Part shown: piece after piece, positions 1 to 5,522 of the stretch
How positions within the stretch are numbered: the stretch's first letter is position 1
Layout: every line of letters starts with the position of its first letter
The notes under the pieces: model-generated
Databases searched by the model: none
The model's input: the letters and a program-made list of their open reading frames with translations, nothing else
Told to the model about the DNA's origin: nothing
Source of the DNA: Solirubrobacteraceae bacterium
GTDB lineage: Bacteria; Actinomycetota; Thermoleophilia; Solirubrobacterales; Solirubrobacteraceae
Assembly: GCA_025935735.1 (NCBI GenBank)
Contig: JAICUS010000347.1
Location: 1-6,638, forward strand
Length of the DNA: 6,638 nucleotides
Direction: 5' to 3'
Position numbers and translations under genes: made by a program

Positions 1-831
1 GGCGATCTCCTTGCGCAGGTCCGCGGCGGGGTCGCCGGGGCAGCTCGGGCAGGCGGCGCGCAGCACGCGCGGGGTGGCGCGTATCGGGGTGTCGGAGAAC
101 ACGTTGACGCCGGCGTGGGGGACGACGGAGTCGAGCACCAGCCCGCGCACGGCGTTGGGGTGCGCCAGCGCGTAGCGCTCGGCCACGTAGGTCCCGTAGG
201 AGACGCCGTCGAGCACCATCCGGTCGGCGTGCAGCGCCTGGCGCAGCGCGTCGAGGTCGGCGATGGTGTCCGTGGTCGAGAAGAACCGGCGCCTCGGCCC
301 GATCGCGGCCGCGCAGGCCCGGACGGCGCGCGCGGTCGGCGGGGCGAGGTCCGACGCGCCCATCTCGCGCTGCAGCGCCGGGCAGCGCAGCGCGCCCCGG
401 CCGGTGCCGCGCTGGTCGATCGTCACGAGCCGGACCCGGTGGGCCAGGCCGGGGAGCAGCGCGCGGACGCGGGGGAGGATGAAGATCGCCGCCTCGCCCG
501 GGCCGCCGCTGAGCAGCAGCACGACCGGCGCGCGGCGCGGCCCGGTCGTCGCCACCCGCAGCCGCAGCGTCCCCGGCGAGCCGCCGCTGCGGTCGAGCGG
601 CACGCGCAGCACCGAGCAGGTGAGCGAGCCGTCCTCGGGGCACGGCCGCGCGCCCCGCAGCCGCGGGACCGGCGTCGGCGCCGGCGTCGCCGTCGCGCTC
701 TCGGTCGCGGTCGCGGTCGACGTGGCCGTCGCGGCCGGCGTCCGTGTCAACGCGGCGCGACGATGCGCGCCGCCGCCGCAGCCGGCGGCGAGGCAGCCCG
801 CGAGCGCCACCGCGACCGCACGACGCGCCAT
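1..831 (-). CDS. Alpha/beta hydrolase lipoprotein, S33 peptidase-like (3' end outside window)
   Basis: Reading the minus strand from ATG at 831 gives 277 codons open to the window edge. Residues 1-18 look like a lipoprotein signal: Arg3-Arg4, a short hydrophobic stretch, then AAGC with Cys18 as the likely lipidated residue. Residues 29-56 are a Thr/Ala/Pro-rich linker, partly encoded by GGTCGC hexamer copies at 703-720. The catalytic domain begins near residue 62. It shows the oxyanion-type LLLSGGPG (105-112), TIDQRGTG (137-144) and the nucleophile elbow GVSYG (209-213) with Ser211 as predicted nucleophile, followed by an AERYALAHP helix. These are hallmarks of the tripeptidyl aminopeptidase/proline iminopeptidase group. 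The acid and His of the triad would lie beyond the left edge. Cys64/Cys72 and Cys150/Cys173 could form disulfides in an exported protein. It probably acts outside the membrane on peptides or small esters; the substrate cannot be told. It is divergent from the MFS gene. The fold is sure, the lipidation likely. Confidence 0.9.
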   Translation of the reverse strand, partial: MARRAVAVALAGCLAAGCGGGAHRRAALTRTPAATATSTATATESATATPAPTPVPRLRGARPCPEDGSLTCSVLRVPLDRSGGSPGTLRLRVATTGPRRAPVVLLLSGGPGEAAIFILPRVRALLPGLAHRVRLVTIDQRGTGRGALRCPALQREMGASDLAPPTARAVRACAAAIGPRRRFFSTTDTIADLDALRQALHADRMVLDGVSYGTYVAERYALAHPNAVRGLVLDSVVPHAGVNVFSDTPIRATPRVLRAACPSCPGDPAADLRKEIA

Positions 832-840
832 CGGCCGACC

Positions 841-879
841 GTACTCCGCCGGCGCGGGCTGCCGCGCGGCGGCACGTAC
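841..879. promoter_or_regulatory. Imperfect GC-rich palindrome in the leader of the hydrolase gene
   Basis: Arms at 841-857 and 862-879 flank a 4-base turn (858-861). Pairing runs GTAC/GTAC at the outside, an internal T versus CAC mismatch, CCGCCG/CGGCGG, a bulged G, then CGCGG/CCGCG. On the minus strand the only Shine-Dalgarno-like run before the hydrolase ATG (CGGAG, 845-849) lies in one arm, about 13 bases from the start. In RNA it could hide that site; in DNA it could be a dyad for a dimeric repressor. The pairing is directly visible; the function is inference, and high-GC spacers form hairpins easily. Confidence 0.35.
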
Positions 880-908
880 CTCGGGGAGCGCAGGTGCCGC
901 CCGGGTGC

Positions 909-937
909 CCGGTTCGTTTCCCGCGGCCGCGAACCGG
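909..937. promoter_or_regulatory. 8-bp perfect inverted repeat before the MFS gene
   Basis: CCGGTTCG (909-916) and CGAACCGG (930-937) are perfect inverted arms with a 13-base spacer. Their centres are 21 bases apart, about two helical turns, which suits a dimeric DNA-binding protein. The right arm runs into the presumed ribosome binding site GGAGA (936-940), 10 bases before ATG 951, so the same bases could instead form a translation-limiting hairpin. The small winged-helix-like protein encoded after the transporter would be a natural candidate ligand if this is an operator, but nothing in the sequence proves that. Confidence 0.4.
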
Positions 938-950
938 AGATCCAGCGTCC

Positions 951-2387
951 ATGGCCCGGGAAACCGTCGAGACGCGGATACCCGCGCGGCTGGACCGGCT
1001 GCCCTGGAGCGGGTGGCACTGGCTCGTGGTGCTCGGCCTCGGCACCGTGTGGATCCTCGACGGGCTCGAGGTGACGATCGTCGGCGCGATCGGCAGCCGG
1101 CTGTCCGAGAAGGGGGCGCTGGACATCAGCGCCTACCAGGTGGCGGTCGGCGGCACGTTCTACATCGCCGGCGCCGCCGTGGGCGCGCTCGGCTTCGGCT
1201 ATCTCACCGACCGGCTCGGGCGCAAGAAGCTCTTCCTGGCCAGCCTCGGGCTCTACCTGGTGGCCACCGTGCTCACCGGCCTGAGCTGGAGCGCGGGCTC
1301 GTTCTGGGCGTTCCGGTTCTGCACCGGCCTGGGCATCGGCGGCGAGTACTCGGCGATCAACTCGGCCATCGACGAGCTGATCCCCGCCCGCGCCCGCGGC
1401 TGGGTCGACCTGGCGATCAACGGCTCCTACTGGCTCGGCGCCGCGGCCGGCGCGGCGCTGTCGGGCGTCCTGCTCGACGAGTCGCTGTTCGGGACCGACA
1501 CCGGCTGGCGGCTGGCGTTCTTCCTCGGCGCGGTGCTCGCGCTGGGGATCATGTTCGTGCGCCGCAACGTGCCCGAGAGTCCGCGCTGGCTGATGATCCA
1601 CGGCCGCGACGAGGAGGCCGAGCGGCTCGTCGACGAGATCGAGCGCGACGTGTCCGAGCGCACCGGGCAGACGTTGCGCGAGCCGCGCGAGTCGCTCGAG
1701 ATCGAGCAGCGCGGCTCGACCGGGTTCGTGGAGATCGCCCGCACGCTGTTCTCGCGCTACCCGTCGCGCTCGTTCCTGGGCTTCATGCTGCTCGCCACCC
1801 AGGCGTTCGTCTACAACGCCGTGCTGTTCACGTTCTCCAGCGTGCTCACTGCGTTGTTCAAGGTCGACTCGGCCGTGGCCGGCCTGTACCTGATCCCGTT
1901 CGGGATCGCCAACTTCCTCGGCGCGCTCGCCCTCGGCCGGCTGTTCGACACGGTGGGGCGGCGGCCGATGATCTCCGGTACCTACTTCGTCGCGGCGGCG
2001 ATCCTCGCGGGGCTCGCCGCGCTGGTGGCGGGCGACGCGCTCGGCGTCTGGGGCTACATGGGGCTGCTGTGCGCGGCGTTCTTCGTCGCCTCGGCGGCCG
2101 CGTCGGCCGGGTACCTCACGGTCAGCGAGACGTTCCCGCTGGAGATCCGGGCGATGGCCATCGCGCTGTTCTACGCCGTCTCCACCGGGATCGGCGGCGC
2201 GGCCGGCCCGCTGGTGTTCGGCAAGCTGCTCGGCGGCTCGGATCCCTCGAAGGTGGCCGTCGGCTACTGGATCGCCGCGGGGCTGATGGCGCTCGCGGCG
2301 GTGACCGAGATCATCTTCGGCGTGGACGCCGAGCAGAAGTCGCTGGAGAAGGTGGCCGAGCCGCTGTCCGCGCAGGAGGCGACGTGA
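951..2387 (+). CDS. MFS transporter, 12 TM, sugar-porter/metabolite:H+ symporter-like
   Basis: This 478-residue protein is predicted to have 12 membrane helices, roughly at 24-45, 64-84, 95-112, 116-134, 152-174, 186-203, 274-300, 308-329, 341-360, 365-388, 400-425 and 436-457, with a charged cytosolic loop at 217-270. Family marks are the motif A GYLTDRLGRKK (83-93), its second-half copy GRLFDTVGRRP (329-339), PESPRWL (208-214) after helix 6, and RFCTGLGIGGEYSAI (122-136) in helix 4. Asp37 and Glu40 in helix 1 (WILDGLE) are candidate coupling or substrate residues. This pattern fits proton-coupled uptake of a small organic solute (sugar, aromatic acid or nicotinate-like) in the cytoplasmic membrane; the substrate cannot be named. 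ATG 951 is preferred because GGAGA lies 10 bases upstream and earlier in-frame sequence is Arg-rich and overlaps the divergent leader. Its stop overlaps the next gene by 4 bases (GTGA). Confidence 0.93.
   Translation: MARETVETRIPARLDRLPWSGWHWLVVLGLGTVWILDGLEVTIVGAIGSRLSEKGALDISAYQVAVGGTFYIAGAAVGALGFGYLTDRLGRKKLFLASLGLYLVATVLTGLSWSAGSFWAFRFCTGLGIGGEYSAINSAIDELIPARARGWVDLAINGSYWLGAAAGAALSGVLLDESLFGTDTGWRLAFFLGAVLALGIMFVRRNVPESPRWLMIHGRDEEAERLVDEIERDVSERTGQTLREPRESLEIEQRGSTGFVEIARTLFSRYPSRSFLGFMLLATQAFVYNAVLFTFSSVLTALFKVDSAVAGLYLIPFGIANFLGALALGRLFDTVGRRPMISGTYFVAAAILAGLAALVAGDALGVWGYMGLLCAAFFVASAAASAGYLTVSETFPLEIRAMAIALFYAVSTGIGGAAGPLVFGKLLGGSDPSKVAVGYWIAAGLMALAAVTEIIFGVDAEQKSLEKVAEPLSAQEAT
2374..2379 (+). 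promoter_or_regulatory. Strong ribosome binding site fixing a GTG start
   Basis: AGGAGG lies 4 bases before GTG 2384, inside the last codons of the transporter gene. It is the best Shine-Dalgarno match in the window and is the reason for choosing GTG 2384 over the in-frame ATG 2420 for the downstream small gene. Confidence 0.7.
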
Positions 2388-2632
2388 GCTCGCGCCGCAT
2401 CTGGGCCCCGCGGCCGTCGATGACCCGCGCGCCCGACCCGGACCTCGACACCGAGGCCGACACCCTCGTCCGCCTGCTGCGCGAGCAGGGCCCGCTCGAC
2501 GCGGCCACCCTGCGCCGCCTGGCCGAGTCCCGCTACTGGGGCCCGGGCGTGTTCGCCGCCGCGCTCAGCCACGCCCGAGCGCAGGGCAAGATCCGCCGCA
2601 CGCGCTTCCGCACGTACGACATCCCCCGCTGA
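2384..2632 (+). CDS. Small winged-helix-like protein coupled to the MFS transporter
   Basis: This 82-residue protein starts at GTG 2384, overlapping the transporter stop by 4 bases and preceded by AGGAGG. The first 22 residues are Arg/Pro-rich and probably unstructured. Residues 24-35 and 38-48 form two helices (TLVRLLREQG, LDAATLRRLAES), followed by a helix at about 55-67 (VFAAALSHARAQG) and a basic strand-turn-strand KIRRTRFRTYDI (69-80). That order, helix-helix-helix-wing with a basic wing, is what a compact winged helix-turn-helix domain looks like. I do not recognise a named family. Coupling suggests it is made along with the transporter, possibly as a local regulator; the inverted repeat at 909-937 is one conceivable target. 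It could instead be a non-DNA-binding wHTH protein. The gene is convincing from codon use and start signals; the function is only suggested. Confidence 0.75.
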   Translation: MSSRRIWAPRPSMTRAPDPDLDTEADTLVRLLREQGPLDAATLRRLAESRYWGPGVFAAALSHARAQGKIRRTRFRTYDIPR

Positions 2633-2633
2633 C

Positions 2634-2719
2634 GGGGACTGTCCCCTTTATCCGCGCGGCCCGGCAGGAATCGCGCGCGGAGCGGGGACTTTTTCCTAAA
2701 GGGGACTGTCCCCTTTAGG
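2634..2719. repeat. REP-like palindromic element between convergent genes
   Basis: A 17-base unit, GGGGACTGTCCCCTTTA, occurs directly repeated at 2634-2650 and 2701-2717. Its core GGGGAC-T-GTCCCC is itself a palindrome, and the second copy extends to a perfect 25-base palindrome at 2695-2719 (arms CCTAAAGGGGAC and GTCCCCTTTAGG around one T). A degenerate third copy, GGGGACTTTTTCC, sits at 2684-2696. Between the copies, TCCGCGCG (2651-2658) pairs with CGCGCGGA (2674-2681). GTCCCCTTTA (2641-2650) can pair with TAAAGGGGAC (2697-2706), so the whole unit can fold as one long stem with a 15-base bulge. This nested design resembles REP/BIME elements mobilised by RAYT-type transposases; no transposase is present here. 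It begins one base after the stop at 2630-2632 and provides the TAA stop of the opposing gene. Confidence 0.75.
2695..2719. terminator. Probable bidirectional terminator (perfect palindrome)
   Basis: The stem TAAAGGGGA/TCCCCTTTA with a 3-base loop reads the same on both strands and ends in a short T run (TTTA). It lies between two convergent genes, where a shared terminator is expected. The T tract is short, so termination may be weak or assisted. The sister copy at 2634-2650 (stem GGGGA/TCCCC then TTTA) could act the same way directly after the plus-strand gene. Confidence 0.5.
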
Positions 2720-2996
2720 CGGCTTCGAGGACCGCCGGCTCGGGGCCGCAGGCGAGGAGGTCGGCGACGAGGCGGTCGACGCGCTCCTCGATCCAGCGGC
2801 CACTGGTGACCAGGTGCTCGGCGAGGCGGCTCATGTCGAGCAGGGACTCGCGGGCCTCGGCGAGGTCGGCGGCGAAGATCAGGGTGTCGGCCGCATCGCG
2901 GATGCGGCTCTGCTCGGCCGGCAGGAGCTTGGTGGGCCCCAGCTCTGCGAGTGTCTGGACGACGCGCCCGTAGGCCTGTGTGCGATCGCTGGTCAT
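2715..2996 (-). CDS. Small helical hypothetical protein, 93 aa
   Basis: This 93-residue protein starts at ATG 2996, preceded on the minus strand by AAGGAGA (3007-3013) with a 10-base spacing, a good ribosome binding site. It has no signal peptide or membrane segment. It appears almost wholly alpha-helical: about 8-19 (AYGRVVQTLAEL), 26-44 (PAEQSRIRDAADTLIFAAD), 46-64 (AEARESLLDMSRLAEHLVT) and 67-82 (RWIEERVDRLVADLLA), joined by short turns such as GPTKL (20-24). It is acidic and soluble, suggesting a cytosolic helical bundle or a small partner protein. I do not recognise the family. Codons are mostly G/C-ending; a few A-ending codons at the 5' end differ mildly. The TAA stop comes from the REP-like palindrome, so the original 3' end may have been altered by that element. 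The real-gene call rests on start signals and codon use. Confidence 0.75.
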   Translation of the reverse strand: MTSDRTQAYGRVVQTLAELGPTKLLPAEQSRIRDAADTLIFAADLAEARESLLDMSRLAEHLVTSGRWIEERVDRLVADLLACGPEPAVLEAA

Positions 2997-3157
2997 GGGT
3001 GGTGGCTCTCCTTGCCCGGGTCTTCGTCACAAGAGCAACGAACCTTGAGTCCTGATACGGGCGGGGGGTGCACATCTGTTCGACCCCGGGGACGACTCGG
3101 GGTCCCTCAGGGTGATCCCCAATGGCCGGCCGGCCGTCGCGGGGCGATCTTCCACCT
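2997..3157. promoter_or_regulatory. Divergent promoter region with a dyad upstream of the envelope-stress operon
   Basis: The spacer between the 93-residue gene and the PspC operon has its lowest GC stretch at about 3021-3058, as expected where promoters lie, but I see no convincing -35/-10 pair on either strand. GACCCCG (3082-3088) and CGGGGTC (3098-3104) form a 7-bp inverted repeat with a 9-base loop; an alternative pairing is GGGAC (3089-3093) with GTCCC (3102-3106). CCCTCAGGG (3104-3112) is a small palindrome. These are candidate sites for autoregulation by the NarL-type regulator encoded downstream. In-frame sequence from ATG 3122 to 3157 contains several A/T-ending codons, unlike the gene body, and is treated here as non-coding. 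Confidence 0.35.
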
Positions 3158-4192
3158 ATGACCCAGGACGCCCCGCTCCCGCCGCGCGATCATGACCCGA
3201 CCATGGAGGAGCCCCGCCGGCTGACCCGCTCCACCACCGACAAGTACGTGGCCGGTGTGTCCGGTGGGCTCGGCCGCTGGTTCGGGCTGGACCCGACGCT
3301 GTTCCGGGTCGCCTTCGGCGTGTCGATCGTGTTCGGCGGCATCGGCATCCTCGCCTATGTCGCGCTGTGGCTGTTCTTGCCCACCGACGACGGCGAGCCG
3401 TCGTTCATGGAGAGCCGCTCGCGGGCGACGACGGTCGCGGCGATCGCGATCCTCGGCGTGATCGGGCTGACGATGCTCGGCCCGCCGCGCTTCCTGATCG
3501 GCCCGGGGCTGTTCGTCTGCGTGGTCGTGCTGGGCGGCGGCGTCCTGTTCTACCGCTCGCTGGGCGGCAGCGTGCGCGAGGACCCGGCCCGGGCGGTCGC
3601 CCGCGGGACGCTCGTGCTGCTGCTGGTCGTCGCCGCGCTCGGGGCGGCCACCGGCGTCGGCTTCATCGCGGCGATCGGCGGCGGCACCGCCGAGGCGATC
3701 CTCGCCGTGTTCGCCGGCCTCGGGCTGATCGCCGCCGGCCTGCTCGGCGGCCCGCGCTGGCTGCTGCTGCCGGTCGTGGTGCTGCTGGTCCCGCTGGCGA
3801 TCGTCTCGGCCGCCGGGATCGACCTGCACGGCGGCGTCGGCCACCGCGAGTACCGCCCGACCGGCGTGGCCGACCTGCGGCCGGAGTACCGGCTCGGGGC
3901 CGGCGACCTCGACCTCGACCTGCGCGGGGTGCAGCTGCCGTCCGGCCGGACGAACGTGAAGGTCGTCGTGGGCGTCGGGGCCGCCCGCATCCGCCTGCCG
4001 CACGGCGCCTGCTCGGACACCGACGCGCAGATCGGCGCGGGCGCCACCGACCTGCCGGACCGCGCGCAGCACGGCTTCGACGTCGCCGTGGCCGACGCCG
4101 CCGTGCCGCACGCCGACCGGCCCGTGGTGCACATCGACGCCGACGTGGGCCTCGGGTACCTGCGTGTCGAGGACGGCGCGGGCTGCGCATGA
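3158..4192 (+). CDS. PspC-domain membrane protein with LiaF-like C-terminal domain
   Basis: This 344-residue protein is predicted to be a sensor or modulator in the cytoplasmic membrane. Residues 21-77 are a PspC domain: RRLTRSTTDKYVAGVSGGLG, then FGLDPTLFRVAF and a glycine-rich helix ending in ALWLFLP. Further helices lie near 91-108, 111-132, 149-173, 178-197 and 200-220, giving about six with both ends cytosolic. Residues 225-338 have no helix and form a repetitive beta-rich domain (DLRPEYRLGAGDLDLDL, VVVGVGAARIRLP, VHIDADVGLGYLRVE) of the kind at the C-terminus of LiaF and related proteins, where LiaF restrains its kinase. I infer a similar role towards the kinase two genes on. ATG 3158 is chosen because the preceding in-frame codons from ATG 3122 (GAT, CTT, CCA, CCT) are atypical; yet AGGGTGAT before 3122 could serve as a ribosome binding site, so a 356-residue form remains possible. 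ATG 3203 is a third option. It overlaps the next gene by 4 bases. Confidence 0.85.
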   Translation: MTQDAPLPPRDHDPTMEEPRRLTRSTTDKYVAGVSGGLGRWFGLDPTLFRVAFGVSIVFGGIGILAYVALWLFLPTDDGEPSFMESRSRATTVAAIAILGVIGLTMLGPPRFLIGPGLFVCVVVLGGGVLFYRSLGGSVREDPARAVARGTLVLLLVVAALGAATGVGFIAAIGGGTAEAILAVFAGLGLIAAGLLGGPRWLLLPVVVLLVPLAIVSAAGIDLHGGVGHREYRPTGVADLRPEYRLGAGDLDLDLRGVQLPSGRTNVKVVVGVGAARIRLPHGACSDTDAQIGAGATDLPDRAQHGFDVAVADAAVPHADRPVVHIDADVGLGYLRVEDGAGCA

Positions 4193-4365
4193 GCCGCCGG
4201 CGCGCCGACCGCACGCTCGTGGCCGCCGGACTGGCCACCGTCGCGCTCGGCGCGCTGCTGCTGCTCGACCAGCTCGGGGTGATCGACCTGCGCTTCGGCT
4301 ACACGGCGCCGGCCGTGCTCGCGGCGTTCGGCGCGGTGCTCCTCACCGCCGGACTGTCGGAATGA
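4189..4365 (+). CDS. 58-aa LiaF-transmembrane-like membrane protein
   Basis: This tiny protein is bracketed by two ATGA overlaps (4189-4192 and 4362-4365), which strongly supports it as a translated gene. After a basic start (MSRRRADR), residues 9-26 form one hydrophobic helix (LVAAGLATVALGALLLLD) and 38-56 a second, joined by QLGVIDLRFGY. The pattern of a glycine-spaced helix ending in LLLLDQLGVI and a second short helix resembles the repeated unit of the LiaF N-terminal transmembrane domain. With the basic N-terminus inside, both ends would be cytosolic. It may associate in the membrane with the PspC-LiaF protein or the kinase, in effect completing a LiaF-like protein whose beta domain is on the preceding gene. 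The resemblance is by eye in a short hydrophobic sequence, so the family call is tentative, whereas the gene itself is well supported. Confidence 0.8.
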   Translation: MSRRRADRTLVAAGLATVALGALLLLDQLGVIDLRFGYTAPAVLAAFGAVLLTAGLSE

Positions 4366-5522
4366 AGCGCGACCCGGCCAACGGCATCGTGGCCGGCGTC
4401 TGCGCGGGCTTCGGCGCCCGCCTGGGCATCGACCCGCTGCTGCTGCGGATCGGCTTCGTGGCCACGCTGATCGCCGGCGGGGTCGGGATCCCGCTCTACG
4501 CGGTCGCCTGGTACATGATCCCGGCCGAGGGGCCGGAGCGGCCGGTCGTGTCGCGGCTGCTCAACCGCCGCGACACCTGGCTGGTCGGCGCCGGGCTCGG
4601 CTGCCTGGTGCTCGCGCTGATCCTGCTGCTGCGCCAGTGGGGGCTGTGGTTCTTCTCCGGCAACGTCGTCTGGCCGCTGGTGCTCGCGGTGGCGGGCGGC
4701 GGGCTGATCTGGCGCCAGTCGCAGACGGCGCCGGAGCGTGAGGAAGCCGGCGAGGCCCGCACGCTGCGGCTGCCGCGGCCGGCGGCGAACCGGGCCGGCG
4801 TGGGCGCGGCGCTCGTGGTCGGCGGCGCGCTGATCTTCCTGTCGGTCAACAACGCGTTCAAGCCGGCCAAGGACGTCGTCCTGCCGCTCGTGGTGATCCT
4901 CGTGGCGGCGGCGATCATCCTCGCGCCGTGGTGGCTGCGCCTCGTGCGCGGCCTGGCGTCCGAGCGGGCGGAGCGCATCCGCTCGCAGGAGCGCGCCGAG
5001 GTGGCCGCCCACCTGCACGACTCGGTGCTGCAGACGCTCGCGCTCGTCCAGCGCCGGGCGGACGACCCGCGCGAGGTGGCCGCACTCGCCCGCCGGCAGG
5101 AGCGCGAGCTGCGGGCGTGGCTGAACAACAGCCGCGTCACCGGCACGTTCGCCGCGGCGCTCGACGCCGCCGCGTCCGAGGTCGAGGGCGACCATCACGT
5201 GCCGATCGAGGTCGTGACCGTGGGCGACGCGCCGCTCGACGACCGCGCCGCGGCGCTCGTGGCCGCGGTCCGCGAGGCGCTGGTGAACGCCTCGAAGTTC
5301 GCGGGGCCGGAGCCGATCGCCGTCTACGCGGAGGTCGAGGACGGCCGCTTCGAGGTGTTCGTGCGCGACCGCGGACCCGGCTTCGATCCCGAGGCGGTGC
5401 CGGGGGACCGGCGCGGCGTGAAGGACTCTATCGTCGGTCGCATGGAACGCCACGGCGGCACGGCCACGGTCCACTCGCGGCCCGGCCACGGCACCGAGGT
5501 CGAGCTGGTGATCGAGCCGTGA
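4362..5522 (+). CDS. Sensor histidine kinase with N-terminal PspC domain (HisKA_3 type)
   Basis: This 386-residue protein starts at ATG 4362, overlapping the previous stop. Residues 5-55 form a second PspC domain (GIVAGVCAGFG, GIDPLLLRIGF, a membrane helix, AVAWYMIP). Membrane helices follow near 72-92, 98-116, 147-163 and 170-192; the pair at 72-116 (LLLRQWGLW, VVWPLVLAVAGGGLI) again resembles the LiaF membrane unit. There is no sizeable extracellular domain, so sensing must occur in the membrane or via partner proteins. The dimerisation/phosphotransfer helix has HLHDSVLQTL: His219 is the predicted phospho-acceptor, and Asp220 and Gln224 complete the HDxxxQ motif linked to phosphatase activity in NarX-type kinases. 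The ATP-binding domain (about 296-386) shows EALVNASKFA with Asn309, DRGPGFDP with Asp336, and GVKDSIVGRMERHGG. It should phosphorylate Asp52 of the regulator encoded next, with which it shares a GTGA overlap. All key residues are present, so it should be active. Confidence 0.93.
   Translation: MKRDPANGIVAGVCAGFGARLGIDPLLLRIGFVATLIAGGVGIPLYAVAWYMIPAEGPERPVVSRLLNRRDTWLVGAGLGCLVLALILLLRQWGLWFFSGNVVWPLVLAVAGGGLIWRQSQTAPEREEAGEARTLRLPRPAANRAGVGAALVVGGALIFLSVNNAFKPAKDVVLPLVVILVAAAIILAPWWLRLVRGLASERAERIRSQERAEVAAHLHDSVLQTLALVQRRADDPREVAALARRQERELRAWLNNSRVTGTFAAALDAAASEVEGDHHVPIEVVTVGDAPLDDRAAALVAAVREALVNASKFAGPEPIAVYAEVEDGRFEVFVRDRGPGFDPEAVPGDRRGVKDSIVGRMERHGGTATVHSRPGHGTEVELVIEP

Noticed and set aside
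703..720. Three tandem GGTCGC-type hexamers
   Set aside because: They encode the Thr/Ala-rich linker of the lipoprotein on the minus strand. In-frame hexamers could vary in number, but three copies are too few to call a contingency locus.
744..950. Extended start of the MFS protein at 744
   Set aside because: The extra 69 residues are Arg-rich without structure and run antisense over the hydrolase N-terminus. ATG 951 has a ribosome binding site and the usual short cytosolic tail before helix 1.
747..1601. 284-residue minus-strand open frame opposite the transporter
   Set aside because: Composition dominated by Arg, Ala, Glu, His and Gln from antisense reading of a GC-rich gene; no motif. 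The same applies to minus-strand frames at 1427-1744, 2264-2572 and 2311-2508.
115..2632. Long plus-strand open frames at 115-1074 and from 263 towards 2632
   Set aside because: Their products over 115-950 are Arg/Ala/Gly/Pro-rich with no domain and oppose the well-supported hydrolase on the minus strand. The 263 frame then runs out of frame through the transporter. Only its last 82 codons (from GTG 2384) look like a real gene.
3021..3049. Possible sigma-28/FliA-like promoter on the minus strand (TCAAGGTT and GACGAAGA)
   Set aside because: About 11 of 16 positions fit the consensus but the spacing is off by one, and transcription would start inside or just before the ribosome binding site at 3007-3013. 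No flagellar gene is nearby.
2533..3075. 180-residue minus-strand open frame spanning the REP-like element
   Set aside because: It reads straight through the palindromes and is out of frame with the well-formed 93-residue gene. It has no ribosome binding site and the product is low complexity.
3125..3136. GGCCGGCCGGCC tandem palindrome just after ATG 3122
   Set aside because: Simple GC-rich sequence of a kind expected by chance here; no second copy with positional logic was seen.
3107..4238. Minus-strand frames of 341, 194 and 191 residues opposite the PspC-LiaF gene
   Set aside because: Antisense shadows with Arg/Ala/Gly-rich sequence and no domain; the plus strand carries an intact multi-domain protein.
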